DNA from: Sulfitobacter sp. SK012
GTDB taxonomy: Bacteria > Pseudomonadota > Alphaproteobacteria > Rhodobacterales > Rhodobacteraceae
NCBI RefSeq assembly: GCF_003352085.1
Contig: NZ_CP025804.1
Location: 1,116,001 to 1,180,000, forward strand
Direction of reading: 5' to 3'
Length of the DNA stretch: 64,000 nt
Shown in pieces: positions 34,752 to 44,075 of this stretch (position 1 is its first letter; every line of letters starts with the position of its first letter). The translations under genes and the position numbers were made by a program. Below the pieces are notes generated by a model. That model ran no database searches and had not been told where the DNA came from. It worked only from the letters and a program-made list of their open reading frames with translations.

Positions 34752-35770
34752 AGCAAGCCCTCTGCGCGATGTTTGCTTGCTTGATCGGGCTTGTGCTGGC
34801 CACGCCGTCTCACGGCCATGCTCTTGAACCCGGGTATCTTGAGATTGGGCCTGCTGCAGATAACCAATGGCAGGTAACTTGGCGTGTGCCGGACGTTAGC
34901 GGACGTCCGATGGAAATTGAGGCAGAGCTCCCCGAGGGGTGTGAACCGCGGCGAGGGTCCATGCCCCGTTTCGATGGTCGTGCATATGTAAGCGGTTGGA
35001 TCGCGACCTGTGAGAACCCTATCTGGGAAGGGGAAGTCTTTATAGATGGGCTTGAGAGCACTGCGACTGATGTGCTCGTTCGCTTTGTGCCAGAGCCGGG
35101 CGCATCAGCGACAACATTGCGATTAACGCCTGATGCACCATCAGCCACATTGCCCGAAGCGCTGACTACCCTATCGGTAATATCAAGTTATTTTACGCTT
35201 GGTTTTGACCATATTCTGGGTGGTATTGATCATCTTCTTTTTGTCTTTGCTTTGCTTCTCCTTGTACCCGACCGCCGCAATTTGATTTGGACGATCACAG
35301 CGTTCACCGTTTCTCATAGTATTACCTTGGCAGCAGCCACTACAGGATGGGTTTCGCTGCCAGCGCCTCCCGTCGAAGCTGTGATCGCCCTCTCAATCGC
35401 GTTTCTAGCGGTCGAAATCGTGAACAAACACAAAGACCGCCAGACCATGATGCAGCGATCACCTTGGTTGGTCGCATTTGCTTTTGGTCTGTTACACGGA
35501 TTGGGGTTTGCGGGCGCATTGCAGGAAATTGGATTGCCTCAATCCGAAATTCCGATCGCGCTTGTGGCTTTCAACTTTGGGATAGAAGCCGGACAGTTGG
35601 TGTTTGTCGCCTGCTTGCTTGTCATCGCGATGGTGTTCCGAAGGGCAATAGCAGCATGGGCGTCTCCCAATCCAAGATTGGTGGGGTTTGGAACTTCACT
35701 GGCGGGATACATGATTGGCAGTGTCGCTGCTTTTTGGACCATTGAGCGTACCGCCGCCTTTTTCACCTGA
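34748..35770 (+). CDS. HupE/UreJ-like membrane protein
   Basis: The 340-residue product has a signal peptide (residues 1-24), a soluble domain of about 125 residues (LEPGYLEIGPAADNQWQVTWRVPD) and then six to seven membrane helices. The membrane part starts with YFTLGFDHILGGIDHLLFVFALLLLV, the conserved motif, followed by FTVSHSITLAAAT and FAFGLLHGLGFAGAL, which place several histidines in the membrane as in HupE/UreJ nickel or metal permeases. This longer form with an N-terminal domain is not tied to hydrogenase here. A metal transport role is only inferred. Confidence 0.87.
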   Translation: MKQALCAMFACLIGLVLATPSHGHALEPGYLEIGPAADNQWQVTWRVPDVSGRPMEIEAELPEGCEPRRGSMPRFDGRAYVSGWIATCENPIWEGEVFIDGLESTATDVLVRFVPEPGASATTLRLTPDAPSATLPEALTTLSVISSYFTLGFDHILGGIDHLLFVFALLLLVPDRRNLIWTITAFTVSHSITLAAATTGWVSLPAPPVEAVIALSIAFLAVEIVNKHKDRQTMMQRSPWLVAFAFGLLHGLGFAGALQEIGLPQSEIPIALVAFNFGIEAGQLVFVACLLVIAMVFRRAIAAWASPNPRLVGFGTSLAGYMIGSVAAFWTIERTAAFFT

Positions 35771-35840
35771 CCGTAACTGCCTAAGCGTGCGAGTGCCTTT
35801 CGCAATCTGCGGGCTTTCGTAATTTTCAGTCCGCTCGATG

Positions 35841-36602
35841 TTACACCTTAGGGTCCGGGTTTTCTGTATGCCCGTCCACCGCGATCGTTTGCCCTGAGAC
35901 AAGCCGTGCAGCATCACTTCCTAGAAATTCAGCCATATTGGCGACATCCTGCGCCGTCACAAAAGAACGCATCGAGGTTCCGACCGCATAACCTTCATAG
36001 ACTTGGTCACGTGTCATCCCCTTTGCCACCGCCTCCCGCTCTAGCACGCCTTCCATACGCGGCCCTTCCACCGCGCCGGGGCAAATCGCATTGGCCCGCA
36101 CGCCAAATGGGCCTAATTCCATGGCCAATGTTTTCATAAGGCCAATGACCGCCCATTTTGCCGCTGAGTAGGGTGCTCTATTGGGATACCCATAGATTCC
36201 TGCTGTCGATGAGGTCAAAATAATCGCTCCTGATTTTTGCGCCTTCATCATGGGTGCAGTGTATTTCGCAGCTAGGAAAGCGCCTTCAAGATTAACAGAA
36301 ACACAGCTTTTCCAATCCTCTAGCGCAATGTCTTCAACTAAGGCTGTCGGGCCTGCTACTCCGGCATTCGCACAAAGCACATCGACCCCGCCCCAGTCAC
36401 GCGCGACTTGGCCAAACAATGCTGCCATCTGCGCTTCGTCTGCCGCATTTACCGGACTACGCCGCCAATCTTTGGGAACCTGTGCGAGGGCTTCGTCATT
36501 AATGTCGGTCACCCAAATTTGCGCGCCCTTAGCGGCAAAAACCTCGCCCATCGCGCGCCCGATGCCTGACGCACCTGCTGTGATCAAAACCCGCTTTTCC
36601 AT
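35841..36602 (-). CDS. Short-chain dehydrogenase/reductase
   Basis: The ATG at 36602 follows AAGGAG and starts MEKRVLITAGASGIGRAMGE; the product is 253 residues. The cofactor loop TAGASGIG, the NAG motif (CANAGVAGP), the catalytic Ser (LTSSTAGIYG) and the YxxxK motif (YSAAKWAV) are all present. Classical SDRs oxidise or reduce an alcohol or ketone with NAD(P); the Asp at the end of the second strand (WVTDIND) favours NAD. The substrate is unknown. It is convergent with the HupE-type gene. Confidence 0.93.
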   Translation of the reverse strand: MEKRVLITAGASGIGRAMGEVFAAKGAQIWVTDINDEALAQVPKDWRRSPVNAADEAQMAALFGQVARDWGGVDVLCANAGVAGPTALVEDIALEDWKSCVSVNLEGAFLAAKYTAPMMKAQKSGAIILTSSTAGIYGYPNRAPYSAAKWAVIGLMKTLAMELGPFGVRANAICPGAVEGPRMEGVLEREAVAKGMTRDQVYEGYAVGTSMRSFVTAQDVANMAEFLGSDAARLVSGQTIAVDGHTENPDPKV

Positions 36603-37249
36603 CTCAACTCCTTCTATCTGCAACCAGCCGATTGTGGGGTATGCTAGATGGTTTTAACCCGAACGCACTCCGGATTGACAGCAAGACAACAGGAAGCTGC
36701 GTGTCATCAGGACCACACTGTATTGAAACGATCTCAGGCAAAAACCGGAAGTGGTTGGGACGTCATACTATCAGCCGCTCTCTCGGTGATATCTCGATAA
36801 CAACGGCCACATTGGAAAATCGAAAAATTCAATACCCCATAGAAACATTTCGTTTCCTCGAGTTAAATCAATCCCCTACGTCCTTTGGTAAGTATCCTCT
36901 CAGTGGAGACCAGAGATTGACGAAAAATGTAGTTCCAACCCGCTTGGCGGCAGATATCGGTGGGATGTGTATGCTCCATTGAAGAAAACGATGTCGTTCA
37001 CTAGGTGAGGCCGCTGGAACGGTCGCGGGGCGTTTCCAAAACCGACATTCGCATCGCCGCAGAATTGCCAAACAATATTCGGCGCACCGTTTTACAGTGC
37101 AGATGTTTCGCAACTGCCGTTTGCTGTGAGGCTAGGTTTTAGGGCAGTATTCAGCTGCCCAGATATTCATGCCTAAACTCGGATTTTCAACAGGCTAAGC
37201 CCAGAGCAGCCGAAAGAAATCAGCCATTGAAAAAGCTGCTGCCTCAAAA
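36603..37249. other. Intergenic region, no gene seen
   Basis: About 650 bp between the SDR and the amidohydrolase. Open frames are short and unlike proteins. No IS fragment or strong hairpin was recognised. Confidence 0.45.
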
Positions 37250-38593
37250 TCAATCCAGTGTGTTTTTGTAAATCTTGCCGTCTTTCATGATCAGGTCGAA
37301 ATTTTCATGAGGGTCTACGATCAAGTCGATATCTTCTAGTGGATTGCCGTCAACAAGGATCAAGTCGGCGTAAGCGCCTTCTGCAATCACACCCAAATCG
37401 CCTTGTTGATAGGGGTGGCGTGGACCGGATAGTTCAAGTAGCTCGGCATTGGTCGAGGTCGCCATCTTGAGCACCTCATAGGGGGTATACCAGCGCTGCA
37501 ACTTGGCAAGAAACGCGCCCTGACGTTCAGCCAGCGCAGGGTCGAACAGGATGTCAGTGCCAAAAGCGACCTTCACGCCAACATCTTTCGCCGTCTTATA
37601 GGTGAAATCTGTGCCGTTCGTGACGTCGATCCATTTCTGCTGACTGACGGGATCATCGAAAGAGAAACCGTCTTCATCATCCAGCAGGGGCTGCACCGAC
37701 AGCCAGACGTCATTGTCGCGCATGAGTTCCATCGTCTCGCGGCTCATGAGGAAACCATGCTCGATGGACTTCACTCCCGCTGCGACGGCTATTTCGACGG
37801 CATCGTCGGTAAAAACATGAGATGCGACATAGGTGTTGTAGGTATCGGCCACTTCCACGAACGCTTCGATCTCGGCTTTGGTGTATTGGCGCACATCCAG
37901 CGGATCATACGTTGATGAAACCCCGCCACCAGTGGAAATCTTAAGCTGGGTTGCGCCCATGCGCATGATCTCGCGAGCTCGCTTGATCACTTCTGGCACA
38001 CCATCGGCCTGCGCCATCAACCCGACGCTATACCAATACCATTGTGAATCTGACGGGTTGGTGGGCACCGCTTGATAGGGGCGATAATCAAAGTGACCAC
38101 CAGTCTGGGTAACGGGCGGGCCTGAGGGCAGGATACGGGGCCCTTTGATTTCGCCTGCGTCGATCATCCGTTTGATAGCAAAGGAATTGCCGCCGACATC
38201 GCGCACGGATGTGAAGCCACGTAACAACGTACCTTCGGACCCGATGGCACCGCGAACCGCAACCTCAAGAATGTCGCCGGTCGCAATGACACTTTGGGGG
38301 TTGCAGCAATAAAGCGTATGCCAATGCGCGTCTATCAGGCCGGGCATCAACGTGCGCCCGCCGCCGTCGATGATAACGCCATTGGCGACTGCGAGAGGCT
38401 CGGAGGAAATCGTTGTGATCAGGTTGTCCGTGATCACCACATTGGCATTCTCAATCAGCGCTTCGTTAACACCGTCAAAAATATTCACATTGGTAATCAG
38501 TGTAACATCTTGCGCCCATGCCGGTGCGGATACTGCACAAAACACCATCGCCGCTGCCGCTGACACGCGATTAAACCGGGTCCGTTCTGTCAT
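37250..38593 (-). CDS. Periplasmic amidohydrolase-family protein
   Basis: The 447-residue precursor has a signal peptide (VSAAAAMVFCAVSAPAWA). Amidohydrolase metal and active-site motifs are visible: the HxH in LIDAHWHTLY, QLKISTGGG with the bridging-lysine position, ASHVFTDDAVE, KSIEHGF and VAFGTDILF. The C-terminal AYADLILVDGNPLEDI is typical of imidazolonepropionase-like and Xaa-Pro-dipeptidase-like enzymes. It would hydrolyse an amide, peptide or cyclic imide in the periplasm. An outer-membrane-like protein is encoded just upstream on the same strand, 50 bp away, suggesting co-transcription. Confidence 0.9.
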   Translation of the reverse strand: MTERTRFNRVSAAAAMVFCAVSAPAWAQDVTLITNVNIFDGVNEALIENANVVITDNLITTISSEPLAVANGVIIDGGGRTLMPGLIDAHWHTLYCCNPQSVIATGDILEVAVRGAIGSEGTLLRGFTSVRDVGGNSFAIKRMIDAGEIKGPRILPSGPPVTQTGGHFDYRPYQAVPTNPSDSQWYWYSVGLMAQADGVPEVIKRAREIMRMGATQLKISTGGGVSSTYDPLDVRQYTKAEIEAFVEVADTYNTYVASHVFTDDAVEIAVAAGVKSIEHGFLMSRETMELMRDNDVWLSVQPLLDDEDGFSFDDPVSQQKWIDVTNGTDFTYKTAKDVGVKVAFGTDILFDPALAERQGAFLAKLQRWYTPYEVLKMATSTNAELLELSGPRHPYQQGDLGVIAEGAYADLILVDGNPLEDIDLIVDPHENFDLIMKDGKIYKNTLD

Positions 38594-38643
38594 TTTGATA
38601 TCCTATTCTTGCGGCGAAAAGCTGCAATAAAAAATTGTGCTAA

Positions 38644-39441
38644 TTAGAAGTTGAGGATTTTATACCCGATTTGGACCGAGAAATCGACGGGGCGGTTGCC
38701 GCCTGCGTATATCCCCGGTTTTATGAAAACCTGGCCATCGCCCCCTAGAGCCCTGCCTGTAAGCATCCCGAAAGTCACCTGAAGGCTGCCAAAACCTTCA
38801 TCGGTGTCCCAGTCATAACTGAGAGCCGGGTCAAAGGTGACAAAAAATTTCGGATTGGCAAGTTTTGGAACATAGTAAAAATCAATCGTGGTCCTGTTTA
38901 TCTCATTGCCAAGCTGATCTTTGCCTTCGAGACCAATGGTTTGTACAATTGCAGGTGCAAAAATATTTCCACCTTCCTGAAAAAAAGCATAGAACGCGCT
39001 CAGTTCCAGTACATCTTCGCCATATCCCAATTCGGGCCGGCCTGCGGTGTCAAAAAAGTACTCTGCAGTATAGGCGATCCCACGGCGTTCGTTCACATCC
39101 ACCACATGCATGAACTTAAAACTGACGTCACCTAAATCGTAACTGTCATCGAATGCGCCATCTGCGTAGGGCAAAGTAAACTCAAAGGCCATGTTCTTGG
39201 TTGGCCCGAATGGAATGCGATAAAACATCTCAAACAAACCTGCATTCAAATCGGGGTTGATCTGATTGTATTGATACTGGATGCCTGCAGTTGAAGTCAG
39301 CAGGGTCGGATTGGTGCCATTGTTTATTTCTTCACCGCGGGCCCGATTCTGCGCGATCTGCGATCCGTCTTGCGCAGACACCTGAGTTGCGAACAACGCA
39401 AGGGTCAGCCATCCCAGTCCCTTGTAGGTATAGCCAGGCAT
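38644..39441 (-). CDS. Putative outer-membrane protein of unknown family
   Basis: The ATG at 39441 is chosen because AAGGAG lies 6-7 bases upstream; the product is 265 residues. It starts with a signal peptide (YKGLGWLTLALFATQVSA). The mature protein shows alternating hydrophobic and polar strands, with many Tyr, Phe and Gly residues, and ends with DFSVQIGYKILNF, a beta-barrel style C-terminal Phe. It resembles MetA-pathway-type transporter-like barrels, without certainty. It probably forms an operon with the amidohydrolase downstream. Confidence 0.7.
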   Translation of the reverse strand: MPGYTYKGLGWLTLALFATQVSAQDGSQIAQNRARGEEINNGTNPTLLTSTAGIQYQYNQINPDLNAGLFEMFYRIPFGPTKNMAFEFTLPYADGAFDDSYDLGDVSFKFMHVVDVNERRGIAYTAEYFFDTAGRPELGYGEDVLELSAFYAFFQEGGNIFAPAIVQTIGLEGKDQLGNEINRTTIDFYYVPKLANPKFFVTFDPALSYDWDTDEGFGSLQVTFGMLTGRALGGDGQVFIKPGIYAGGNRPVDFSVQIGYKILNF

Positions 39442-40099
39442 TTTGTCTCCTTCAAAACCTGAAAATTTCTTGGCATTGCTAAATTCAAAGCAGTTCGTGG
39501 AAACCCGCAGGTTAGTGGTCAACTTGAAAGCTAACGCGTAGTTTGCGACCGGTCAATCAGCGCGGTGGTTTCCGGGGGCGGGGAGCGAAGGGTGGCCGGA
39601 AGGTGAGACCAAAGTTGGCGGTTTTGTCCATGCAGTAGGGGTTCGTTCGAACCGCAGCGAAAGTCCGTAGTGCGGATGCACTCGTGATAGGACCGTGAAA
39701 CTCGACCCTAATGTAATCCGTCTCGCCAACATCCCGATTGGGCTGGATTATTGCAAGACACGCAGGCTTGAGCGGCAAGGCCGCTATGTTCCGGGCTGAA
39801 GTGGGTAATGTGTGTTGCAGCGAAAATCGGGCTTGTGGGGCGACCTCAGTTTCTGGAACCTTCTCGCCGTCTTTGGTGTCAGCTTATGGGATGTTTTAGG
39901 CAACTTCGTAAAAACCGCAGGTTTGCAGGAACCCGTGTTTGTTTGCTTCTGCGAACCATCGCTGCAATCTCCGCAGAAGATTTTTATGGCAAAAAGGACC
40001 TTAGCCAAAAGCGAGAAAGTAGTAGAAACCTGCGCATTTCGGTTAAGAAAGTAACTCAAAATATATTCCGTTACTAACGAAATGCAGTTGAACCGCGCG
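39442..40099. other. Intergenic region, no gene seen
   Basis: About 660 bp between two minus-strand genes. The short open frames overlap one another on both strands and look random. No clear repeat or RNA gene was recognised. Confidence 0.45.
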
Positions 40100-40960
40100 T
40101 CATTCGACAGCCCCGCTAAAGGTCGCAGTTAGTCTTTGGTTTAATAGGTTATGAGGTTCAGTGGAGCGACCGTAGTGGAGGCGTGCCAGGGCTGCGATGT
40201 CATTGAATATCACAATTGCCTTGCCATCACTGCCCTCATAAACCAGCAATTTTTGGCAAAATGCATCTAACCCAATGGCCGGAAACTCCGCCATCGCAAC
40301 GCCGCCCGGTGCCGGGCCACCAAACAAAAGAAGCTGCGCAGGCACCAATGACACATTGTAGTCAGCTGCTTCTGCCTGAAAGTCGATATCGCCAAACCAG
40401 ATCGTATCTGATTGGGCCGTAACAACATCTCTTAGCCGTGCAACAGTTTCCTTGACCCCATATTTTGATTCGATCTCAAGGATCGCAAAATCAGGTGTGA
40501 TATCTTGCGTCGCGACCTGCTGTGGCGACAGTTCTTCCACTTGTGAGAAGACATCACTCAACCGGGCATCAAAATCAGCGAGCGTAGCGGTCAAGCCATG
40601 TCGTTGCGCTAGGAAGGCCGATGAGGTGTAGGAAAGAGCTGGAACTCCCCCTTCATCATAAGACAGAGCCCGGAACGGTAAATCCAGACCTGCCCGAATA
40701 TTCTCTTTTAAAACTAGGGCATTGAGATTTGGATCAGAAAAAAGCTGGACGCGGGCGGATGGCATTTCTACACCCACCGCTGCAGCCAACCTTGCGTGGT
40801 CAATTTGAATGATCTCTACCAAACCCGCCGCCGAAACTGCGGCCTGCACAGCCTCAAAGGACTGATCGACGGCTGCTTGTTTTGTCTCATCGGCGCTTGC
40901 GGTGATGCCGGCGCATGCAACAAACGCCGCGACAAGAAACGAAAACCATGATTGCGTCAT
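40100..40960 (-). CDS. Exported protein with two DUF302 domains
   Basis: From the ATG at 40960 the precursor is 286 residues with a signal peptide (FLVAAFVACAGITASA). DUF302 is seen first at about residues 30-130 (DQSFEAVQAAVSAAGLVEIIQIDHARLA, then ARVQLFSDPNLNALVLKENIRAGLDLPFRAL) and again at about 165-280 (YGVKETVARLRDVVTAQSDTIWFGDIDF, then PAQLLLFGGPAPGGVAMAEFPAIGLDAFCQKLLVY). The domain is common, small and of unknown biochemical role. A decayed DUF4345 gene lies 17 bp upstream on the same strand, so the pair may once have formed an operon. Confidence 0.82.
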   Translation of the reverse strand: MTQSWFSFLVAAFVACAGITASADETKQAAVDQSFEAVQAAVSAAGLVEIIQIDHARLAAAVGVEMPSARVQLFSDPNLNALVLKENIRAGLDLPFRALSYDEGGVPALSYTSSAFLAQRHGLTATLADFDARLSDVFSQVEELSPQQVATQDITPDFAILEIESKYGVKETVARLRDVVTAQSDTIWFGDIDFQAEAADYNVSLVPAQLLLFGGPAPGGVAMAEFPAIGLDAFCQKLLVYEGSDGKAIVIFNDIAALARLHYGRSTEPHNLLNQRLTATFSGAVE

Positions 40961-40977
40961 ATAACTTCCCACCTGAA

Positions 40978-41351
40978 CTACGGGTTCCTCTTGATTGCCG
41001 TAAGCGCCAGCACAGCGAATGTAATTTCGGCAAACAAATAGAACAATAGGACAAAATTCGGCATGCCATCAACAAGGATGCTGACAATCCGGCTAGCAGC
41101 AAGCCCGCTCATAAAGATGAATAGGCTCCATAGGGCTGGGCGCGTGAACGGAGCACGCAACGGCCCGCAAGCCAAAAGCAGACATTCGCCAGATAGAGGC
41201 CCATGATCGCGCGAAAGACATGGGTTTGATCTGTCCCCTAAACTGGAAATCCCAATAGTTCAGTTACCGATTTCTAGGGGATCAATCCATAAGAGAATGC
41301 GATTGGAACAAGACCGACAGAAGCGAGTATGAGGACCAAGCGATCAGACAT
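40978..41351 (-). pseudogene. Decayed DUF4345-type membrane protein
   Basis: From the ATG at 41351 the frame starts MSDRLVLILASVGLVPIAFSYGLIP, then meets TAG, continues as KSVTELLGFPV, meets a second TAG, and goes on with HVFRAIMGLYLANVCFWLAG. The match then moves to another frame (RPALWSLFIFMSGLAASRIVS ... LVDGMPNFVLLFYL) to the stop at 40978. Together these pieces cover a whole DUF4345 four-helix protein. Two amber codons and one frameshift make it a pseudogene. Confidence 0.78.
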
Positions 41352-41729
41352 TTTGTACCCTTCGTCGATTACGGCGTAGGGCCGCCAGCAGCCGTATTAC
41401 GCAAGCTGTATATTTGGGGAAATGGGGCTATTTGAGAGGGTCTGGTCAATTTTTAAAACGCCATGAATAGAATTCTGCAAACTGTCCAGGCGGAGCCACG
41501 TTGGGTCTGTACTACGGTTGGCTCGAATTCGTCTGGTAGCACTGTGTGCTCACTTACCAGACGACGCTCTGCGTAAGATGCAGGAAGTCATGGCCAAAAA
41601 AATGAGAAGGCCAAGGTAACAAGAAACACAACCCAAAACTATCTTGTTCAAATCTCGCCTACTCAGCCTACTTTAACGAAGGCACCAATTGAGCTGCTGT
41701 CAGTTCGATTTCACAGCGTGCCAATTGAA
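41352..41729. other. Intergenic region, no gene seen
   Basis: About 380 bp between the DUF4345 remnant and the OmpA-like gene. No coding sequence or obvious regulatory structure was recognised. Confidence 0.45.
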
Positions 41730-42419
41730 TTACGGCGTGTTTCCGAGTGCCGTTTGCAATCGAGCTGAATTGCAAAAACACTTCTTTGCATATTCCAACT
41801 TGCGGACAGAGTCCGCGCCATACCCGACAGCTTGGCCGCAATCTTGTCTTGCGGCGCCTGCCATCTGAAATGCAGAACCATTCGCTCCGTTCCCGTTGAA
41901 CCGATCATAGGAGATAACAGCCTCAGACAGGCGGTTAAGCAGATCCTGTTGCAACTCGTCTCCGATGGCGGATTGTGCCAAAGGAACAGCACGGAAACTC
42001 TGACAGGCGGCAAGGATATCTGAAAGTTCGACCGTGACGCGGCGATTTTGACGCTCAGCTGATGCTACTTTGATCAACAGATCGCTTTTGCCTCGGCTTT
42101 TGACAGTCCCAATCCTGTCGATTGGCACACCGGCTGACGAAAGTTCTTTGGCCACGGTGTCTGCACGGCGTTGACCCAGAGATTGATTGTAAGACGAGGA
42201 CCCGACAGCGTCCGTGTAACCAACAACAACCGTAGGCTTATAACTGCTCACGCTTTTCAGCCGCTGGGCGATTTCGGCGACCTGAGCCTGCCCTTGGGCA
42301 TCCAGCTGGTCCGAATCGAATTTGAAATTCACAGTCCCAATTTCGGAGGCTTGGCCCGCGATAGGAAGCAACAGGACCAATAAGACGGCCCAAAATCCTC
42401 TAATCGTAAGCGAACTCAT
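41730..42419 (-). CDS. OmpA-family periplasmic protein beside the type I secretion genes
   Basis: The ATG at 42419 follows GGAGG; the precursor is 229 residues with a signal peptide (FWAVLLVLLLPIAGQAS). Residues about 27-130 are an OmpA C-terminal peptidoglycan-binding domain (VNFKFDSDQLDAQGQAQV, then VVVGYTDAVGSSSYNQSLGQRRADTV, then RQNRRVTVELS). The remaining 100 residues have several cysteines (ILAACQSF, QDCGQ, KKCFCNS) and no known domain. It is divergent from the tolC-like gene, sharing the intergenic promoter region, so it likely serves the same adhesin secretion locus. Confidence 0.85.
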   Translation of the reverse strand: MSSLTIRGFWAVLLVLLLPIAGQASEIGTVNFKFDSDQLDAQGQAQVAEIAQRLKSVSSYKPTVVVGYTDAVGSSSYNQSLGQRRADTVAKELSSAGVPIDRIGTVKSRGKSDLLIKVASAERQNRRVTVELSDILAACQSFRAVPLAQSAIGDELQQDLLNRLSEAVISYDRFNGNGANGSAFQMAGAARQDCGQAVGYGADSVRKLEYAKKCFCNSARLQTALGNTP

Positions 42420-42583
42420 TTTTGAGCCTCCAAAGTTTCTAGATTCACTGGATAACATGCGGTTCCCAGCCGATGTAAGTACAAATGTAGATTTTCAGGT
42501 TGACCAACCCCCTCCCGAACGTGGAGGTAGTTCAAACGGTTTGTCAGTGTTTAGTTAACTAGTTTGTTTGAAGGGGGACGTCA

Positions 42584-43996
42584 GTGAAATCTAGACTTTG
42601 TATTTCTGCGTTACTTAGCATTTCGTGTCTGTTGTTGCCCAGTGCCTCGCTTGCACTGTCTCTCAAAGATGTGATCCTTTACGTCCTTGAAACCAACCCC
42701 GATATCAAAACAGCCGAGTCGAACAAACAAGCGATTGAGTTTGAATTGGACCAGGCACGCAGTTTGCGTGCGCCTCGCTTTGAATTGGAAGCCTTTGCCG
42801 GATCAAGCTTGAATGATGGCTCGACCACGCCCGATCTGTCGTCGGCAGATAGCTGGGTGAATGGCTATGAAATCAGCGGGCGCGTTTCGCAGCTACTGTT
42901 TGACGGGTTTGAAACGCGATCCGAGATTGACCGGCAAGCTTACCGCATCGACGCGGCAGCCTACCGCGTTCTTGAAAGATCTGAGGTGCTTTCTCTTGAG
43001 GCAGTCCGGCTTTATTCGGATGTACTTCGCATTAGGTCGCTGACGGCGTTTGCTAAGAAAAACCGTGATTATCATTCAACTGCGCTGGACCGCGTGCGCC
43101 GCGCCTATGATCAGGGCGTTGTTTCGATAGGTGACCTTCAACAAGCTGAGGAACGGTTTCTTTTGGCTGAGGACACCATTCTTGCGTTTGATCTGGACAA
43201 AGATGATATCGAATCTCTCTTTCTTGCTGTTGTCGGGGTCGAACCCAAAGGCTTAGGCACAGTTCCTAATATTGCTGGTTCTGTCCCCTCCAATCTGGAG
43301 GCTGCACTACAAATTGGACGCACCCAAAACCCCAGCATTTTGTTTTTGCAATCCGACATAGGCGCAGCAGAAGCTCAGTCTCGCCGGGTGGACGCGAACG
43401 CTGCTCCAAAACTCTTTCTCGAGGCGGATGGACGGTTCGGCAATGATGTTGGCGGCTACGAAGGCAATGTCGCTGATGCAAAGGTCGGTTTGGTGCTGCG
43501 GTATGAATTCCAAGGAACGTCCAAACGTTCTGCGCGCCAAGAACAGATACGTCGCGTTGGTGAAAGCCGCTCACGGCTTCTCTCTCAGACACGGCTTGTT
43601 GAACGCGAAGTGCGCCAAAGCTGGTCGACCCTTCAGTCAGCGCAGCGACGGACCAAGACCATTCAAGCTCAGGCTGACATTGCACTGAAGCTGCGCCAGA
43701 CTTACGAGGCCGAATTTGACGTAGGCCAGCGTTCCTTGTTGGATGTTTTGAATACCCAAAACGCACTGTTTCAGGCTCAGGCCAACTTGGTCAATGCCCG
43801 GTCGCTCGAAAACTACGTGAGATACCGGATATTGGCTTCTATTGGCATTCTACTGCCAACACTGGATGTACCCGTGCCTGAAGATGCCAAGGTGTATGCG
43901 AGAGAACGGCAAGGCGTGCCTGCTCTGGACAAAAATGGAGACCGGCAACGCTTGGATGCCAAGTCTTTCAAAGAATGGCGCAAGTCGCTTGAGTGA
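42584..43996 (+). CDS. TolC-family outer-membrane efflux protein for type I secretion
   Basis: The start is a GTG at 42584 after AAGGGGGA. The 470-residue precursor has a signal peptide (LLSISCLLLPSASLALS), then two repeats of coiled-coil helices typical of TolC (DVILYVLETNPDIKTAESNKQAIEFELDQARS, and the C-terminal RQTYEAEFDVGQRSLLDVLNTQNALFQAQANLVNARS). The VGQRSLLDVLNTQ motif is characteristic of the family. It forms the outer-membrane channel of the secretion system whose ABC and adaptor genes follow. The gap to the ABC gene is 79 bp, so an operon is likely. Confidence 0.93.
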   Translation: MKSRLCISALLSISCLLLPSASLALSLKDVILYVLETNPDIKTAESNKQAIEFELDQARSLRAPRFELEAFAGSSLNDGSTTPDLSSADSWVNGYEISGRVSQLLFDGFETRSEIDRQAYRIDAAAYRVLERSEVLSLEAVRLYSDVLRIRSLTAFAKKNRDYHSTALDRVRRAYDQGVVSIGDLQQAEERFLLAEDTILAFDLDKDDIESLFLAVVGVEPKGLGTVPNIAGSVPSNLEAALQIGRTQNPSILFLQSDIGAAEAQSRRVDANAAPKLFLEADGRFGNDVGGYEGNVADAKVGLVLRYEFQGTSKRSARQEQIRRVGESRSRLLSQTRLVEREVRQSWSTLQSAQRRTKTIQAQADIALKLRQTYEAEFDVGQRSLLDVLNTQNALFQAQANLVNARSLENYVRYRILASIGILLPTLDVPVPEDAKVYARERQGVPALDKNGDRQRLDAKSFKEWRKSLE

Positions 43997-44075
43997 CGGC
44001 TAATCGGTCTAACTTCGCCACCGGAGAAACCCCATCGTTCAGGACACCTCGCCAGATCCAAAGAAGCTCAGCCGA

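Noticed and set aside
36632..36982. A 116-residue plus-strand frame in the SDR-amidohydrolase gap
   Set aside because: There is no ribosome-binding site or protein-like pattern, and it overlaps the region upstream of the SDR.
39557..40077. Overlapping small frames on both strands between the outer-membrane-like and DUF302 genes
   Set aside because: They overlap each other, lack start signals and look random.
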